From Methyloligella solikamskensis (GTDB lineage: Bacteria > Pseudomonadota > Alphaproteobacteria > Rhizobiales > Methyloligellaceae): DNA of 64,000 nt. Shown here one piece after another: positions 1 to 7,536 of the stretch. The DNA lies in NCBI RefSeq assembly GCF_042676065.1, contig NZ_JBHTJO010000001.1, positions 868,001 through 932,000 of the forward strand, in the 5' to 3' direction. The notes beneath the pieces were generated by a model, which saw nothing but the letters and a program-made list of their open reading frames with translations, made no database searches and was not told the DNA's origin. Position numbers and translations under genes: made by a program. Numbering within the stretch: position 1 is the first letter of the stretch; each line of letters begins with the position of its first letter.

Positions 1-294
1 TTTGGCATTTTCCGACCGTTTCAGGGATTTCTGCATACGGCCGAACATTCGATTTACGTCGCCAGTGAGGCGCGCCGCCAGGGCGCGGGCCGGGCTCTGA
101 TGGAAGAGCTCATACAGCGTGCGCGCGCCCTGCAGATGCATGTCCTCGTCGCCGGCATCGAGGCCGGCAATGCGGCCTCGCTCGCCCTCCATCAGCAGGC
201 CGGCTTCGAGGTCGTGGGCCGGCTGCCTCAGGTTGGACGGAAGTTCGATCGCTGGCTCGATCTCGTTTTCATGCAGAGATTTCTCGGCTCCTGA
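1..294 (+). CDS. GNAT-family N-acetyltransferase, C-terminal part (5' end outside window)
   Basis: The reading frame is open from base 1 to the stop at 292-294, so only about 97 C-terminal residues are present. An acetyl-CoA-binding R/Q-x-x-G-x-A-type loop is visible (RRQGAGRALMEELI). It is followed by the typical GNAT stretch GIEAGNAASLALHQQAGF and an ending (GRLPQVGRKFDRWLDL) like the phosphinothricin/methionine sulfoximine acetyltransferase subgroup. Such enzymes N-acetylate amino-acid analogues; the substrate here is inferred from resemblance only. The gene runs toward the maoC-like gene, with only 26 bases between their stops. Confidence 0.8.
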   Translation, partial: FGIFRPFQGFLHTAEHSIYVASEARRQGAGRALMEELIQRARALQMHVLVAGIEAGNAASLALHQQAGFEVVGRLPQVGRKFDRWLDLVFMQRFLGS

Positions 295-320
295 GCCCAG
301 GCAACGTTTGGTGCCGGTCT

Positions 321-752
321 CTAGACCGGCACGGTAAAGGTGGTTGCCTTACCGCTCAGGCAGATATCGCCATGCTGATTGGTCACTGTCGTTTGCAGAT
401 TGCAGATCGGCTTGTCGTCACGCGCATCAATCACCTCGATGCGGCCGGTGATAACGTCACCGACCAGAACGGCCTTGGTGAAGCTCCACTCGACATTTAG
501 GAAGACAGTCCCGGGGCCGGGCAGCTTCTCGGCGACGATGGCGTTGAGGATCCCGGAGGTCACGCCCCCCTGGACGATTAACCCGCCAAATACCGATTTC
601 TCGGCAACCTGCCTGTCATAGTGGAGAGGGTTCTTATCGCCGGTGATCTCGGTGAAAAGTTCGATATCCCGCATGGTTACCTCGTTCCGAAGCTCGGCAA
701 ACTCGCCAACCTTTGGAACCGTCCCCCGCATCGTTTCCACCCATGCACTCAT
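321..752 (-). CDS. MaoC-like hot-dog dehydratase / (R)-enoyl-CoA hydratase
   Basis: A 143-residue single hot-dog protein. The hydratase core is visible as FTEITGDKNPLHYD, carrying the conserved D-x-N-P-x-H catalytic Asp/His pair, followed by FGGLIVQGG. Single-domain MaoC proteins hydrate (R)-specific enoyl-CoA esters in the cytoplasm. The ATG at 752 was chosen because AAGGAGG lies just upstream on the minus strand and because the start overlaps the ribA stop (ATGA), indicating translational coupling. Its job beside a flavin and organosulfur locus is unclear. It may process an acyl-CoA, or the MaoC fold may have another role here. Confidence 0.85.
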   Translation of the reverse strand: MSAWVETMRGTVPKVGEFAELRNEVTMRDIELFTEITGDKNPLHYDRQVAEKSVFGGLIVQGGVTSGILNAIVAEKLPGPGTVFLNVEWSFTKAVLVGDVITGRIEVIDARDDKPICNLQTTVTNQHGDICLSGKATTFTVPV

Positions 753-1894
753 CCCGTCCTCCTTGTCCCTGTTTGCTCCCTGAAATGGCCGCAGCACGTT
801 GTTTTTGTTTCTAAGTACCGATCGTTCGTTCCATTCGGCGGTATAGTATGTGCTACCCTTGATTGCACCAAGATTCCAAACTTCGCCATGGAGTCGACCT
901 TGATCGGGTTGTCGGACAGCAGCTTGATCCGCGTAAGTCCGAGCTCCTTTAGAATCGCAGCCGCGAGCCCGAAGTTCCTCGCATCGTCTTCCCATCCGAG
1001 AGAGTTGTTGGCCTCCAGGGTATCGAGCCCCCGCTCCTGCAAGAGATAGGAGCGAAGCTTGTTGGTGATGCCGATCCCGCGGCCTTCCTGGTCCAGATAG
1101 AGGATGACGCCGCCGCCTTCCTCCGCGATGCGCTCGACGGCACGGTGAAGCTGGGGGCCGCAATCGCACCGGAGGCTGCCGAGCACGTCCCCGGTGAAGC
1201 AGGCGGAGTGGATGCGCACTGGGGGCGCGCTTCGAGCGCGCGGGTTGCCGATGATCAGGGCAAGATTCTCGGAGCCGTCGGCGAGGCCGCGATAGGCGAC
1301 GATCCTGGCGCTCGAGGATGCCGCAATCGGCAGGCTGGTTTCGGTAATGCGCTCCACCGCCGGCGGCTGGTTGAACTGGGCCGCTACATCGTCTGCCTCG
1401 ATCGAGGGATAGCCCGCCTCCGCGAGCCGCTTCGCCTCGTCCGGCGTCGTTTGCCAGATCAGCAGCGCCGGAAGGAGCCGGGTCTGCTTCGCCAGGTCGA
1501 CAGCGACATTGCCGTCCATAGGGACCGCTGCAGTCTCCCCGAGAGTTTTTACGAACTGGGGAGCGGTCGGGTCCGCGAGCCCGCGTAGACGCTCGAGTAT
1601 CAGATCTTCCGGACGGAGCCGGAAGGCCAGCATCGTCTCGGGCGGGAAAAGAGTGTGGTGTCCGAGGTCGCGCGCCCTGCCAGCAGCAAGAACCAGCACC
1701 GGAAAGGAGGTGTCGAACTCCGCCAACTCCTCCAGATTGAGGCGAGACAGGGATTCTATCGCGAGTGTGATGAGAGGACGTTTCCCCCTCAGCAGGAGAG
1801 GAAGCCCGTCCCGCATCGCGGACATCGCATGCCGTACCGAACGCAGCCGCTGCTCGGCGACACGGTCAGAGAACCAGAGTTTTGAATTTTGCAT
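749..1894 (-). CDS. ribA: GTP cyclohydrolase II
   Basis: Catalyses the first step of riboflavin synthesis: GTP to 2,5-diamino-6-ribosylamino-pyrimidinone phosphate, formate and pyrophosphate. The zinc site CFTGDVLGSLRCDCG and the nucleotide/catalytic stretch YLDQEGRGIGITNKL are intact, and the C-terminus has the expected N-x-R-Y-L-x-T-K segment. About 180 N-terminal residues precede the catalytic domain, as in stand-alone alphaproteobacterial RibA proteins. The first ATG is at 1894; a TTG at 1960 would add 22 residues, and neither has a good ribosome site at normal spacing. It supplies the activity that the degenerate C-terminal half of RibB at 5606-6838 has lost. Its stop is coupled to the maoC-like start. 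Confidence 0.9.
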   Translation of the reverse strand: MQNSKLWFSDRVAEQRLRSVRHAMSAMRDGLPLLLRGKRPLITLAIESLSRLNLEELAEFDTSFPVLVLAAGRARDLGHHTLFPPETMLAFRLRPEDLILERLRGLADPTAPQFVKTLGETAAVPMDGNVAVDLAKQTRLLPALLIWQTTPDEAKRLAEAGYPSIEADDVAAQFNQPPAVERITETSLPIAASSSARIVAYRGLADGSENLALIIGNPRARSAPPVRIHSACFTGDVLGSLRCDCGPQLHRAVERIAEEGGGVILYLDQEGRGIGITNKLRSYLLQERGLDTLEANNSLGWEDDARNFGLAAAILKELGLTRIKLLSDNPIKVDSMAKFGILVQSRVAHTIPPNGTNDRYLETKTTCCGHFREQTGTRRTG

Positions 1895-1960
1895 TTTAGA
1901 TGCGGGAGACCTCGGCGGAAACGCTTTGGAGCGGTTGAAGACGCCGGATAGCCGAACCAA

Positions 1961-2220
1961 GCGCTTTCATTGATCCCCTGGGGGGATCCTCCTTGCGCAG
2001 AGGCACGTTGCGGTATGGTGCATCTTTGCCGGCGCCTGCCATTTCCCATCCTCCCAATTGACTTGACAGAGATTGATTGATTAGGAGTAGGATAGACCGG
2101 TCGGTACATGCTGACCAGCGAAAATTCCTGGAACAAGATGTTTCGGGAGTCATGGGGGGAGCGCCGAGAGTTGCTGCATGTAAATTGCGGCTCCGCGCTG
2201 AGAATAAGGCAGGGTAGCCT
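1961..2220. promoter_or_regulatory. Divergent ribA / MFS control region
   Basis: This 260-base region separates ribA (minus) from the MFS gene (plus). It contains a plus-strand TTGACA at 2063-2068 and TAGGAT at 2088-2093 (19-base spacing), followed at once by the palindrome at 2095-2106. On the minus strand an AAGGAGG is followed by a perfect 7-bp dyad GATCCCC-N3-GGGGATC, then a 24-codon ORF starting at ATG 1970. That ORF's stop lies one base before the ribA ATG. No FMN-riboswitch signature was recognised. Confidence 0.5.
2095..2106. promoter_or_regulatory. Candidate TetR-type operator, site 1 (GACCGGTCGGTA)
   Basis: The 12-mer GACCGGTCGGTA has arms GACCG/CGGTA around two bases. It starts two bases after the -10-like TAGGAT of the MFS promoter, a position where a bound protein would block initiation. 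The identical 12-mer recurs at 3774-3785, and related sites occur at 15159-15170 and 16882-16893. The regulator is inferred to be the TetR protein at 12579. Confidence 0.55.
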
Positions 2221-3528
2221 GTGCAAAAACAAAGCAACGTTGTGACCGCGGACGGAAGAAATTCTTCTCTATCTTCCACGCAAGATGGAGATGGCTCGAA
2301 TGATGCCTCTGCCGGCCAGGTGAGCTCGGAAAAGAGCCTCCCGACGCTGCTGCTGCTTTGCCTATGTGTGGTTCTTTCGATGACGACGTGGTTTTCCGCC
2401 ACGGCCGTCATGCCGCAGCTCCAGACCTACTGGGACGTCACCCCACAGCAGAGCACGTGGCTTGCGATCTCGGTACAGCTCGGCTTTGCGATCGGGGCCG
2501 TTGGCTCGGCCGCCCTGAGCCTGTCGGACATCGTGCCCCCGAGGATCCTCATGGCTGTTGCTTCGGCGGCGGTCGCCCTGACCAATTTCGGGATCCTCTT
2601 CGTCCCCGACGCCAATAGCGGCATCGTCCTTCGCACTGTGACCGGTGTGCTTCTTGCCGGTGTCTATCCGCCGGCCCTCAAGCTGATCTCGACATGGTTC
2701 CGCAAGGGGCGTGGCGTGGCGCTGGGCAGCGTCATCGGCGCGTTGACCCTCGGCTCAGCCATGCCTCACGCCATCAATGCGCTGGGCGGGCTCGATTGGC
2801 GGATCGTTATCGTCACGACCACGATCGCCAGTCTGCTGGCGGCGGTCCTGATGATCGCCTTTCTCCGCGAGGGGCCCTATCCCTTCGCCAAGACCACCTT
2901 CAACCCGTCTCAGATCAAGCAGGCGCTGGCCAACCGTGTCTTCGTGTTGGGCACCCTCGGCTATCTCGGCCATATGTGGGAGCTCTACGCCATGTGGACG
3001 TGGCTGTTGTTCTTCGTGAAAGCCCGGCTGGTCTCGAGCGACATCGACAGCGGCTATATGGCGTCGCTGCTAACATTTCTGATCATCGCTGCCGGCGCAC
3101 CGGCCTGCATCATCGCCGGAGCCGCGGCCGACCGCATCGGCCGTACCGCGATGACGTTCATCCTTATGGTCATCTCGGGCGCCTGTGCCGCCCTGATCGG
3201 GTTCACCTTCGACGTGCCCCTCTGGGTCTTCATGGTGATTGGGCTCATCTGGGGCGCCACGGTCGTCGCTGACTCCGCCCAGTTCTCGACCATCGTCACC
3301 GAAGCCGGCGATCCTCGACTCGTCGGAACCGCGCTCACGGTGCAGCTCGGTTCGGGCTATGCCCTGACAGTGCTGGCCATCTGGCTACTCCCCATGGCGG
3401 AAGAGTGGCTCGGCAGCTGGCAATGGGTGTTCCTGTTCTTGGTGCCCGGGCCGGTCATCGGGGCGATCGCCATGGCGGCCCTGCGGCAGCTGCCCGAAGC
3501 AACGCGCATCGCTCACGGCCGGCGCTAA
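2221..3528 (+). CDS. MFS transporter, probable organosulfur or anion carrier
   Basis: A 435-residue, very hydrophobic protein with about 12 membrane segments. It begins with LLLLCLCVVLSMTTWFSATAV and has the cytoplasmic-loop motif A counterpart AADRIGRTAM after TM6-7. About 40 hydrophilic residues precede TM1. The GTG at 2221 follows an AAGGCAGGG ribosome site. It resembles the nitrate/cyanate-like branch of the major facilitator superfamily, but the substrate cannot be read from sequence. It lies just upstream of the msuE-sfnG operon and carries the same operator, so uptake of a sulfur compound or export of a product is a reasonable inference. Confidence 0.8.
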   Translation: MQKQSNVVTADGRNSSLSSTQDGDGSNDASAGQVSSEKSLPTLLLLCLCVVLSMTTWFSATAVMPQLQTYWDVTPQQSTWLAISVQLGFAIGAVGSAALSLSDIVPPRILMAVASAAVALTNFGILFVPDANSGIVLRTVTGVLLAGVYPPALKLISTWFRKGRGVALGSVIGALTLGSAMPHAINALGGLDWRIVIVTTTIASLLAAVLMIAFLREGPYPFAKTTFNPSQIKQALANRVFVLGTLGYLGHMWELYAMWTWLLFFVKARLVSSDIDSGYMASLLTFLIIAAGAPACIIAGAAADRIGRTAMTFILMVISGACAALIGFTFDVPLWVFMVIGLIWGATVVADSAQFSTIVTEAGDPRLVGTALTVQLGSGYALTVLAIWLLPMAEEWLGSWQWVFLFLVPGPVIGAIAMAALRQLPEATRIAHGRR

Positions 3529-3819
3529 AGAACTCCCCGGATTCCCAGGCTTACGAGCAGTCGAGGCGGCGCAAGCCCCTCGGCTGACCGTTGCGCTTAT
3601 GTGACAGAGACTGGCTTTTTTCGGGGCTAACTCCGTTCGGATGCGCCAAAAATAACCTTTTAAATCAGCAGCTTGGAGCGGCTTCCGACGCATATTTCGG
3701 CAGCTGCATAGATATTTCGCAGCTCTTGAAGATTTCCGGTTGCGTCCTCGCCTCCGAGAGTCCACGATTGATGGACCGGTCGGTATAATAATATGATGGC
3801 CGGGCCAAGGGAGAGGAAA
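3529..3819. promoter_or_regulatory. Intergenic region upstream of the msuE-like gene
   Basis: A 291-base stretch that is AT-richer than its flanks and has no convincing gene. It carries a perfect TATAAT at 3784-3789, about 30 bases before the ATG. That -10 overlaps the operator copy at 3774-3785. A -35 is weak. A further CCGTTCGG core at 3632-3639 lacks the TA/TA flanks of the other operators. Confidence 0.5.
3774..3785. promoter_or_regulatory. Candidate TetR-type operator, site 2 (GACCGGTCGGTA)
   Basis: Identical over 12 bases to the site at 2095-2106. It overlaps the TATAAT box (3784-3789) that would drive msuE-sfnG-ribB-flavin reductase. A promoter-overlapping position suggests repression relieved by an organosulfur inducer. 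This is inference from position and repetition. Confidence 0.55.
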
Positions 3820-4386
3820 ATGTGTCTCATTGTCACGGTGAATGGGAGCCCAAGGGAAGGCGGCCGTACAGCCGCTCTGCTCCGCGAAACCGCTGACGCG
3901 GTCTGTCGCCAAGTGGGCGGGGCACGCGTTGACGAGGTCAGCCTCGCGGCCGAATGGAAGGATGTCTTCTCCGGCCTCTGGCGCCCGCAAATTTCAGAGC
4001 AGGCGGAACAGGTGGTGCAGCGCGCCGAGCAGGCCGATCTGTTGATCATCGGCTCGCCGATTTACCGGGGGAGCTACACCGGCCTTCTGAAGCACTATTT
4101 CGATCTGGTCGATCGCGCCGTCATGGTCGGCAAGAAGGCCATCATTACGGGTACGGGCGGCTCGCCGCTTCACGGTTTGGCTCTTGAGCATGCTTTTCGC
4201 CCCTTGATGGGCTTCTTCAACATTCAGACCGTCGCCACGGCTCTATACGGCGTCGAGACCGATTTCGACGATGTGGTCATTCGCAGCGATCTCTTGCGAG
4301 CGCGAATCAAGCGGGCGGCGGGCGAAGCCGCAGACCTGCTGGAGGTTTCTCAGCGGGCCGCACCCGCCGTCGAGGCAGCGCTATGA
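3820..4386 (+). CDS. NAD(P)H-dependent FMN reductase (MsuE-like)
   Basis: A 188-residue flavodoxin-like fold protein. The N-terminal phosphate loop GSPREGGRT and the later GSPIYRGSYTGLLKHYFD are typical of the NADPH-dependent FMN reductase family that includes MsuE and SsuE. It reduces free FMN to FMNH2 in the cytoplasm for two-component monooxygenases. The ATG at 3820 was preferred to one at 3793 because AAGGGAGAGG sits at the right distance. Its stop overlaps the sfnG start (ATGA), so SfnG is its obvious client; it could also serve DmoA. Confidence 0.88.
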   Translation: MCLIVTVNGSPREGGRTAALLRETADAVCRQVGGARVDEVSLAAEWKDVFSGLWRPQISEQAEQVVQRAEQADLLIIGSPIYRGSYTGLLKHYFDLVDRAVMVGKKAIITGTGGSPLHGLALEHAFRPLMGFFNIQTVATALYGVETDFDDVVIRSDLLRARIKRAAGEAADLLEVSQRAAPAVEAAL

Positions 4387-5609
4387 GCCGGCTCAGTCAT
4401 CAGGACTATCATGACCATGGCGGCATGAAGTTCGCCCATTGGGTGCCCAATGTGAGCGGCGGGCTCGTCGTGAGCAAGATTCCGCAGAGGACCGATTGGG
4501 GTCTCGAATATAACATCAAGCTGGCGCAGATCGCCGAAGAGGCAGGGTTCGAATACGCCCTGACTCAGGTCCGGCTGATGGGTAGCTACGGCGCAGAGTA
4601 CCAGCACGACTCCGTGATGTTCTCCGCTGCCATCCTGTCTGCTACGCGGCGTATCAAAATCATCTCTGCCATCATCCCTGGCATTTTCCACCCGATCGTG
4701 GTGGCGAAGCAGGGGGCGACCGCGGATCAGATCTTCAACGGCCGCTGGTCTATCCACATCGCCACCGGGTGGAACCGTGAGGAGTTCGACGCGCTCGGCA
4801 TACCGTTCCTTGAGCATGACGAGCGGTACGCGCGCTCTCAGGAATTCGTCGAGATCCTGCGCGGAGCATGGACAGAGGACAATTTCTGCTACGACGGAAA
4901 ATATTGGCAGATCAAAGATTTCACTCTCCGTCCAAAGCCGCTTGCACTGCCGGACCGGCTCACACCCGACATCTTCCAAGGGGGTAATTCGACGGCTGCC
5001 CAGGAAATGGCCGCCGCCGTTTCCGATTGGTATTTCATGAACGGCAACACGCCGGGCGACCACAAGCAGCAGATCGACAACATCAAAGAGATGGCCGCCA
5101 AGCGAGGGCGCAAGGTCCGCTTTGCAGTGAACGCCTTCGTCATCGCCCGGGATACGGAAGAGGAGGCGCGCAAGGAACTCGAGCGCATCGTGAGCAATGC
5201 CGACGGAGAAGCCGTCAACAAGTTCAGGCTTTCCGTGAAAGAGGCCGGGCAGGCTACCAAGGACAATGTCGGCATGTGGACCGATTCAAACCTGCGCGAC
5301 CTGGTCCAGTACAATGACGGGTTCAAGACCAATCTGATCGGAACGCCGGAACAGATCGCCGAGCGCATCTATGCGCTGCGCAAGATCGGCGTCGACATGA
5401 TCCTGTGCGGCTTCCTCCACTTCCATGAGGAGACGAAATTTTTCGGCGAGCGGATCCTGCCGCTCGTCCGCGAGCTTGAGCGGGGTGAGCCGCTCAAGGG
5501 TAGGGAAAAGCACGGGCCGGCTCGACCTCATCCGGGCCGGTCCGCCGCCCGCCCGCGCCTCGTCACCCAGACCGACGCCGACTCCAATCGCGATGGAGGC
5601 CGGCCATGA
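4383..5609 (+). CDS. sfnG: FMNH2-dependent dimethylsulfone monooxygenase
   Basis: A bacterial-luciferase-fold (TIM barrel) monooxygenase of 408 residues. The sequence strongly resembles Pseudomonas SfnG: FAHWVPNVSGGLVVSKI near the N-terminus, GFEYALTQVRL, SDWYFMNGN, and LVQYNDGFKTNLIGTPEQIA near the C-terminus. SfnG oxidises dimethylsulfone with FMNH2 and O2 to methanesulfinate and formaldehyde. It is coupled to the upstream reductase and the downstream ribB by ATGA overlaps. The last ~35 residues, after LVRELERGEPL, are a Pro/Arg-rich tail beyond the usual SfnG end. An internal ATG at 4425 would give a start closer to the Pseudomonas protein. Confidence 0.9.
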   Translation: MSRLSHQDYHDHGGMKFAHWVPNVSGGLVVSKIPQRTDWGLEYNIKLAQIAEEAGFEYALTQVRLMGSYGAEYQHDSVMFSAAILSATRRIKIISAIIPGIFHPIVVAKQGATADQIFNGRWSIHIATGWNREEFDALGIPFLEHDERYARSQEFVEILRGAWTEDNFCYDGKYWQIKDFTLRPKPLALPDRLTPDIFQGGNSTAAQEMAAAVSDWYFMNGNTPGDHKQQIDNIKEMAAKRGRKVRFAVNAFVIARDTEEEARKELERIVSNADGEAVNKFRLSVKEAGQATKDNVGMWTDSNLRDLVQYNDGFKTNLIGTPEQIAERIYALRKIGVDMILCGFLHFHEETKFFGERILPLVRELERGEPLKGREKHGPARPHPGRSAARPRLVTQTDADSNRDGGRP

Positions 5610-6838
5610 GCGACGAAAAACAGTCGAAGTTTCTCTCCTTCCCGGCGATCGAGAGCGCGATCAGCAGCACCGAGGAGATCATCGAAGAGGCCCGGAACGG
5701 CCGGATGTTCATCCTGGTGGACGACGAAGACCGGGAGAACGAAGGGGACCTCATCATCCCGGCTCAGTTCGCCACCGCCGAAGCGATCAACTTCATGGCG
5801 CGCTACGCGCGCGGCTTGATCTGCTTGGCGCTCACGCCCAATCGCGTGGAGAAGCTCGGATTACCCCCGATGACGTCCCGCAATGGCGGGCAATTCGAGA
5901 CGGCCTTCACGGTCTCGATCGAAGCCCGTACAGGCGTGACCACAGGAATCTCGGCAGCCGATCGTGCGCACACCGTGGCCATGGCGATCAACCCCGAGAC
6001 GGGCCCGTCCGACATCACCATGCCCGGCCACGTCTTCCCGCTTTGCGCCCGCGACGGCGGCACCTTGATCCGAGCCGGTCATACGGAAGCCGCGGTGGAC
6101 GTCTCGCGCATGGCCGGCCTGAACCCGTCGGGCGTCATTTGCGAGATCATGAATGACGACGGCTCGATGGCGAGGCTGCCGGATCTGGTGTCTTTCGCCC
6201 AGCTCCACAATCTGAAGCTCGGAACCATCGCCGATCTCATCGCCTACCGCCGCAAGACCGAACGTCTAGTGGAGCAGGTTGCCGAATCCGGTCTGCATCA
6301 TCCCTCGTTCGGAGAGTGGCGGCTTCTGGTCTATCGCGACCAGGTCGAGAACGGCGAGCATATCGTGCTCTGCAAGGGCGACCTCAGCGATCCCGAGCCG
6401 CTCCTCGTGCGCATGCATGCCACCGATTTCATCACCGATGCGCTGGGCGGATCTGGCGGTGTTCTCCACCAGGCCATGCATCGCATTACGCGCGAGAGCC
6501 GCGGGCTGGTCGTTCTCATCAACGATCCCCGTCCCAATGCCATCTCGTCCCGGGTGAGCACTGTCAGCCCTCACCGCCGACCGGATCCGCGTCAGCGGGA
6601 TTACGGCATCGGAGCCCAGATCCTGACCGATCTCGGCGTGCGCGACATGATTCTTCTGTCGGATCGCACGACGACCCTGGTCGGTTTGGAGGGTTACGGC
6701 CTGAACGTGATCGATCCCAATCAAGAGGTCGACACGTCGCAGCGGACGCCTCGGGAACCGGAAACCACGGAGGCGGAGGAGATCTCCTCGCCCACCCAAT
6801 CAGAAGAAACCAGCAATTTGGTTCAGAAGAAGGGATGA
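5606..6838 (+). CDS. ribB: 3,4-dihydroxy-2-butanone 4-phosphate synthase with degenerate GTP cyclohydrolase II domain
   Basis: A 410-residue RibBA-type protein. The N-terminal half (about residues 25-225) has the DHBP synthase signature VDDEDRENEGDLI, the metal/substrate site and GHTEAAVD, so it should convert ribulose 5-phosphate to dihydroxybutanone phosphate plus formate. The C-terminal half keeps the GTP cyclohydrolase II fold, but where the three zinc cysteines should be it reads LGGSGGVLHQAM, so this half should be inactive. The separate RibA at 749-1894 would compensate. The start overlaps the sfnG stop, with GGAGG ahead, so a riboflavin gene is translated with a flavin-dependent monooxygenase. 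Confidence 0.9.
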   Translation: MSDEKQSKFLSFPAIESAISSTEEIIEEARNGRMFILVDDEDRENEGDLIIPAQFATAEAINFMARYARGLICLALTPNRVEKLGLPPMTSRNGGQFETAFTVSIEARTGVTTGISAADRAHTVAMAINPETGPSDITMPGHVFPLCARDGGTLIRAGHTEAAVDVSRMAGLNPSGVICEIMNDDGSMARLPDLVSFAQLHNLKLGTIADLIAYRRKTERLVEQVAESGLHHPSFGEWRLLVYRDQVENGEHIVLCKGDLSDPEPLLVRMHATDFITDALGGSGGVLHQAMHRITRESRGLVVLINDPRPNAISSRVSTVSPHRRPDPRQRDYGIGAQILTDLGVRDMILLSDRTTTLVGLEGYGLNVIDPNQEVDTSQRTPREPETTEAEEISSPTQSEETSNLVQKKG

Positions 6839-6842
6839 AGAA

Positions 6843-7397
6843 GTGAGTTCACAGAACCAAAAAATCGCGGGAGCGCAACCGGCTGCAACGGCCAACAACA
6901 TTGCCTATAACGGCCAGCCGCGCGTGGACCCAGACATCTTCAGGTCCGCCATGCGCCAGCTCGCCGGCGGCGTCACCATCATCACGACGGTCGATCGAGG
7001 CACGCTTCACGGCTTCACGGCCACGGCATTCTGCAGCGTGTGCGCGGAGCCTCCGACGGTCTTGATCGTCGTGAACCGCACGGCGCGGACCCATCCGCAT
7101 ATCGACGCACGGCGTCACTTCGCAGTGAACCTCCTGTCCGATTCCCAGACGGATCTGGCCAACCGGTTCGCAGGCAAGATGGAAAACCAGTTCGAAGGGA
7201 TGGCCTACACGCTTCCCGAGGGTGGAGCGCCCGTGTTCGACGGGGTCGCGGCGCACTTGCAGTGCATCGTCAGCTCGCGGCTGGATGTCGGCACCCACAC
7301 GATTTTCATCGGCGACGTCATCGGGGGCGGCACCTCCGAGAGCGGGCCGCTCGTCTACCATTCCGCCCGCTTTGGGCGCATCGAGCAGATCGACTGA
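6843..7397 (+). CDS. Flavin reductase (HpaC/DIM6-NTAB family), candidate DmoB-type partner
   Basis: A 184-residue split-barrel flavin reductase. A flavin-binding segment is visible (GVTIITTVDRGTLHGFTATAFCS), followed by VNRTARTHPHI and the terminal YHSARFGRI typical of this family. It uses NAD(P)H to reduce FMN for partner oxygenases and is structurally unrelated to the MsuE-like reductase at 3820. The GTG at 6843 is four bases after the ribB stop and has AAGGGATGAAG ahead. Two unrelated FMN reductases in one operon suggest separate supply to SfnG and DmoA. Which serves which cannot be told from sequence. Confidence 0.85.
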   Translation: MSSQNQKIAGAQPAATANNIAYNGQPRVDPDIFRSAMRQLAGGVTIITTVDRGTLHGFTATAFCSVCAEPPTVLIVVNRTARTHPHIDARRHFAVNLLSDSQTDLANRFAGKMENQFEGMAYTLPEGGAPVFDGVAAHLQCIVSSRLDVGTHTIFIGDVIGGGTSESGPLVYHSARFGRIEQID

Positions 7398-7536
7398 TCT
7401 AACACTTCAGCAGGGGGATCGAGGCTGATGGCACGCAGGATACGACCCGGCTAAGCCGCTAGGAAATTTCAGAAAATTTCACCGCTCCGGAGCTGCTCCG
7501 AGAGCCTTTGACGGAACACGCACAGTGAGACGTACC

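Noticed and set aside
811..830. A fifth copy of the TACCG-AT-CG operator, upstream of the maoC-like start
   Set aside because: It lies in ribA codons for the conserved N-D-R-Y-L segment near the RibA C-terminus, so protein conservation explains it, and its other arm does not match.
1961..2220. FMN riboswitch before ribA
   Set aside because: None of the conserved RFN blocks could be found on either strand.
3632..3639. CCGTTCGG, resembling the core of operator site 4
   Set aside because: Only the 8-base core matches; the TA flanks shared by the other sites are absent and it is not at a promoter-like element.
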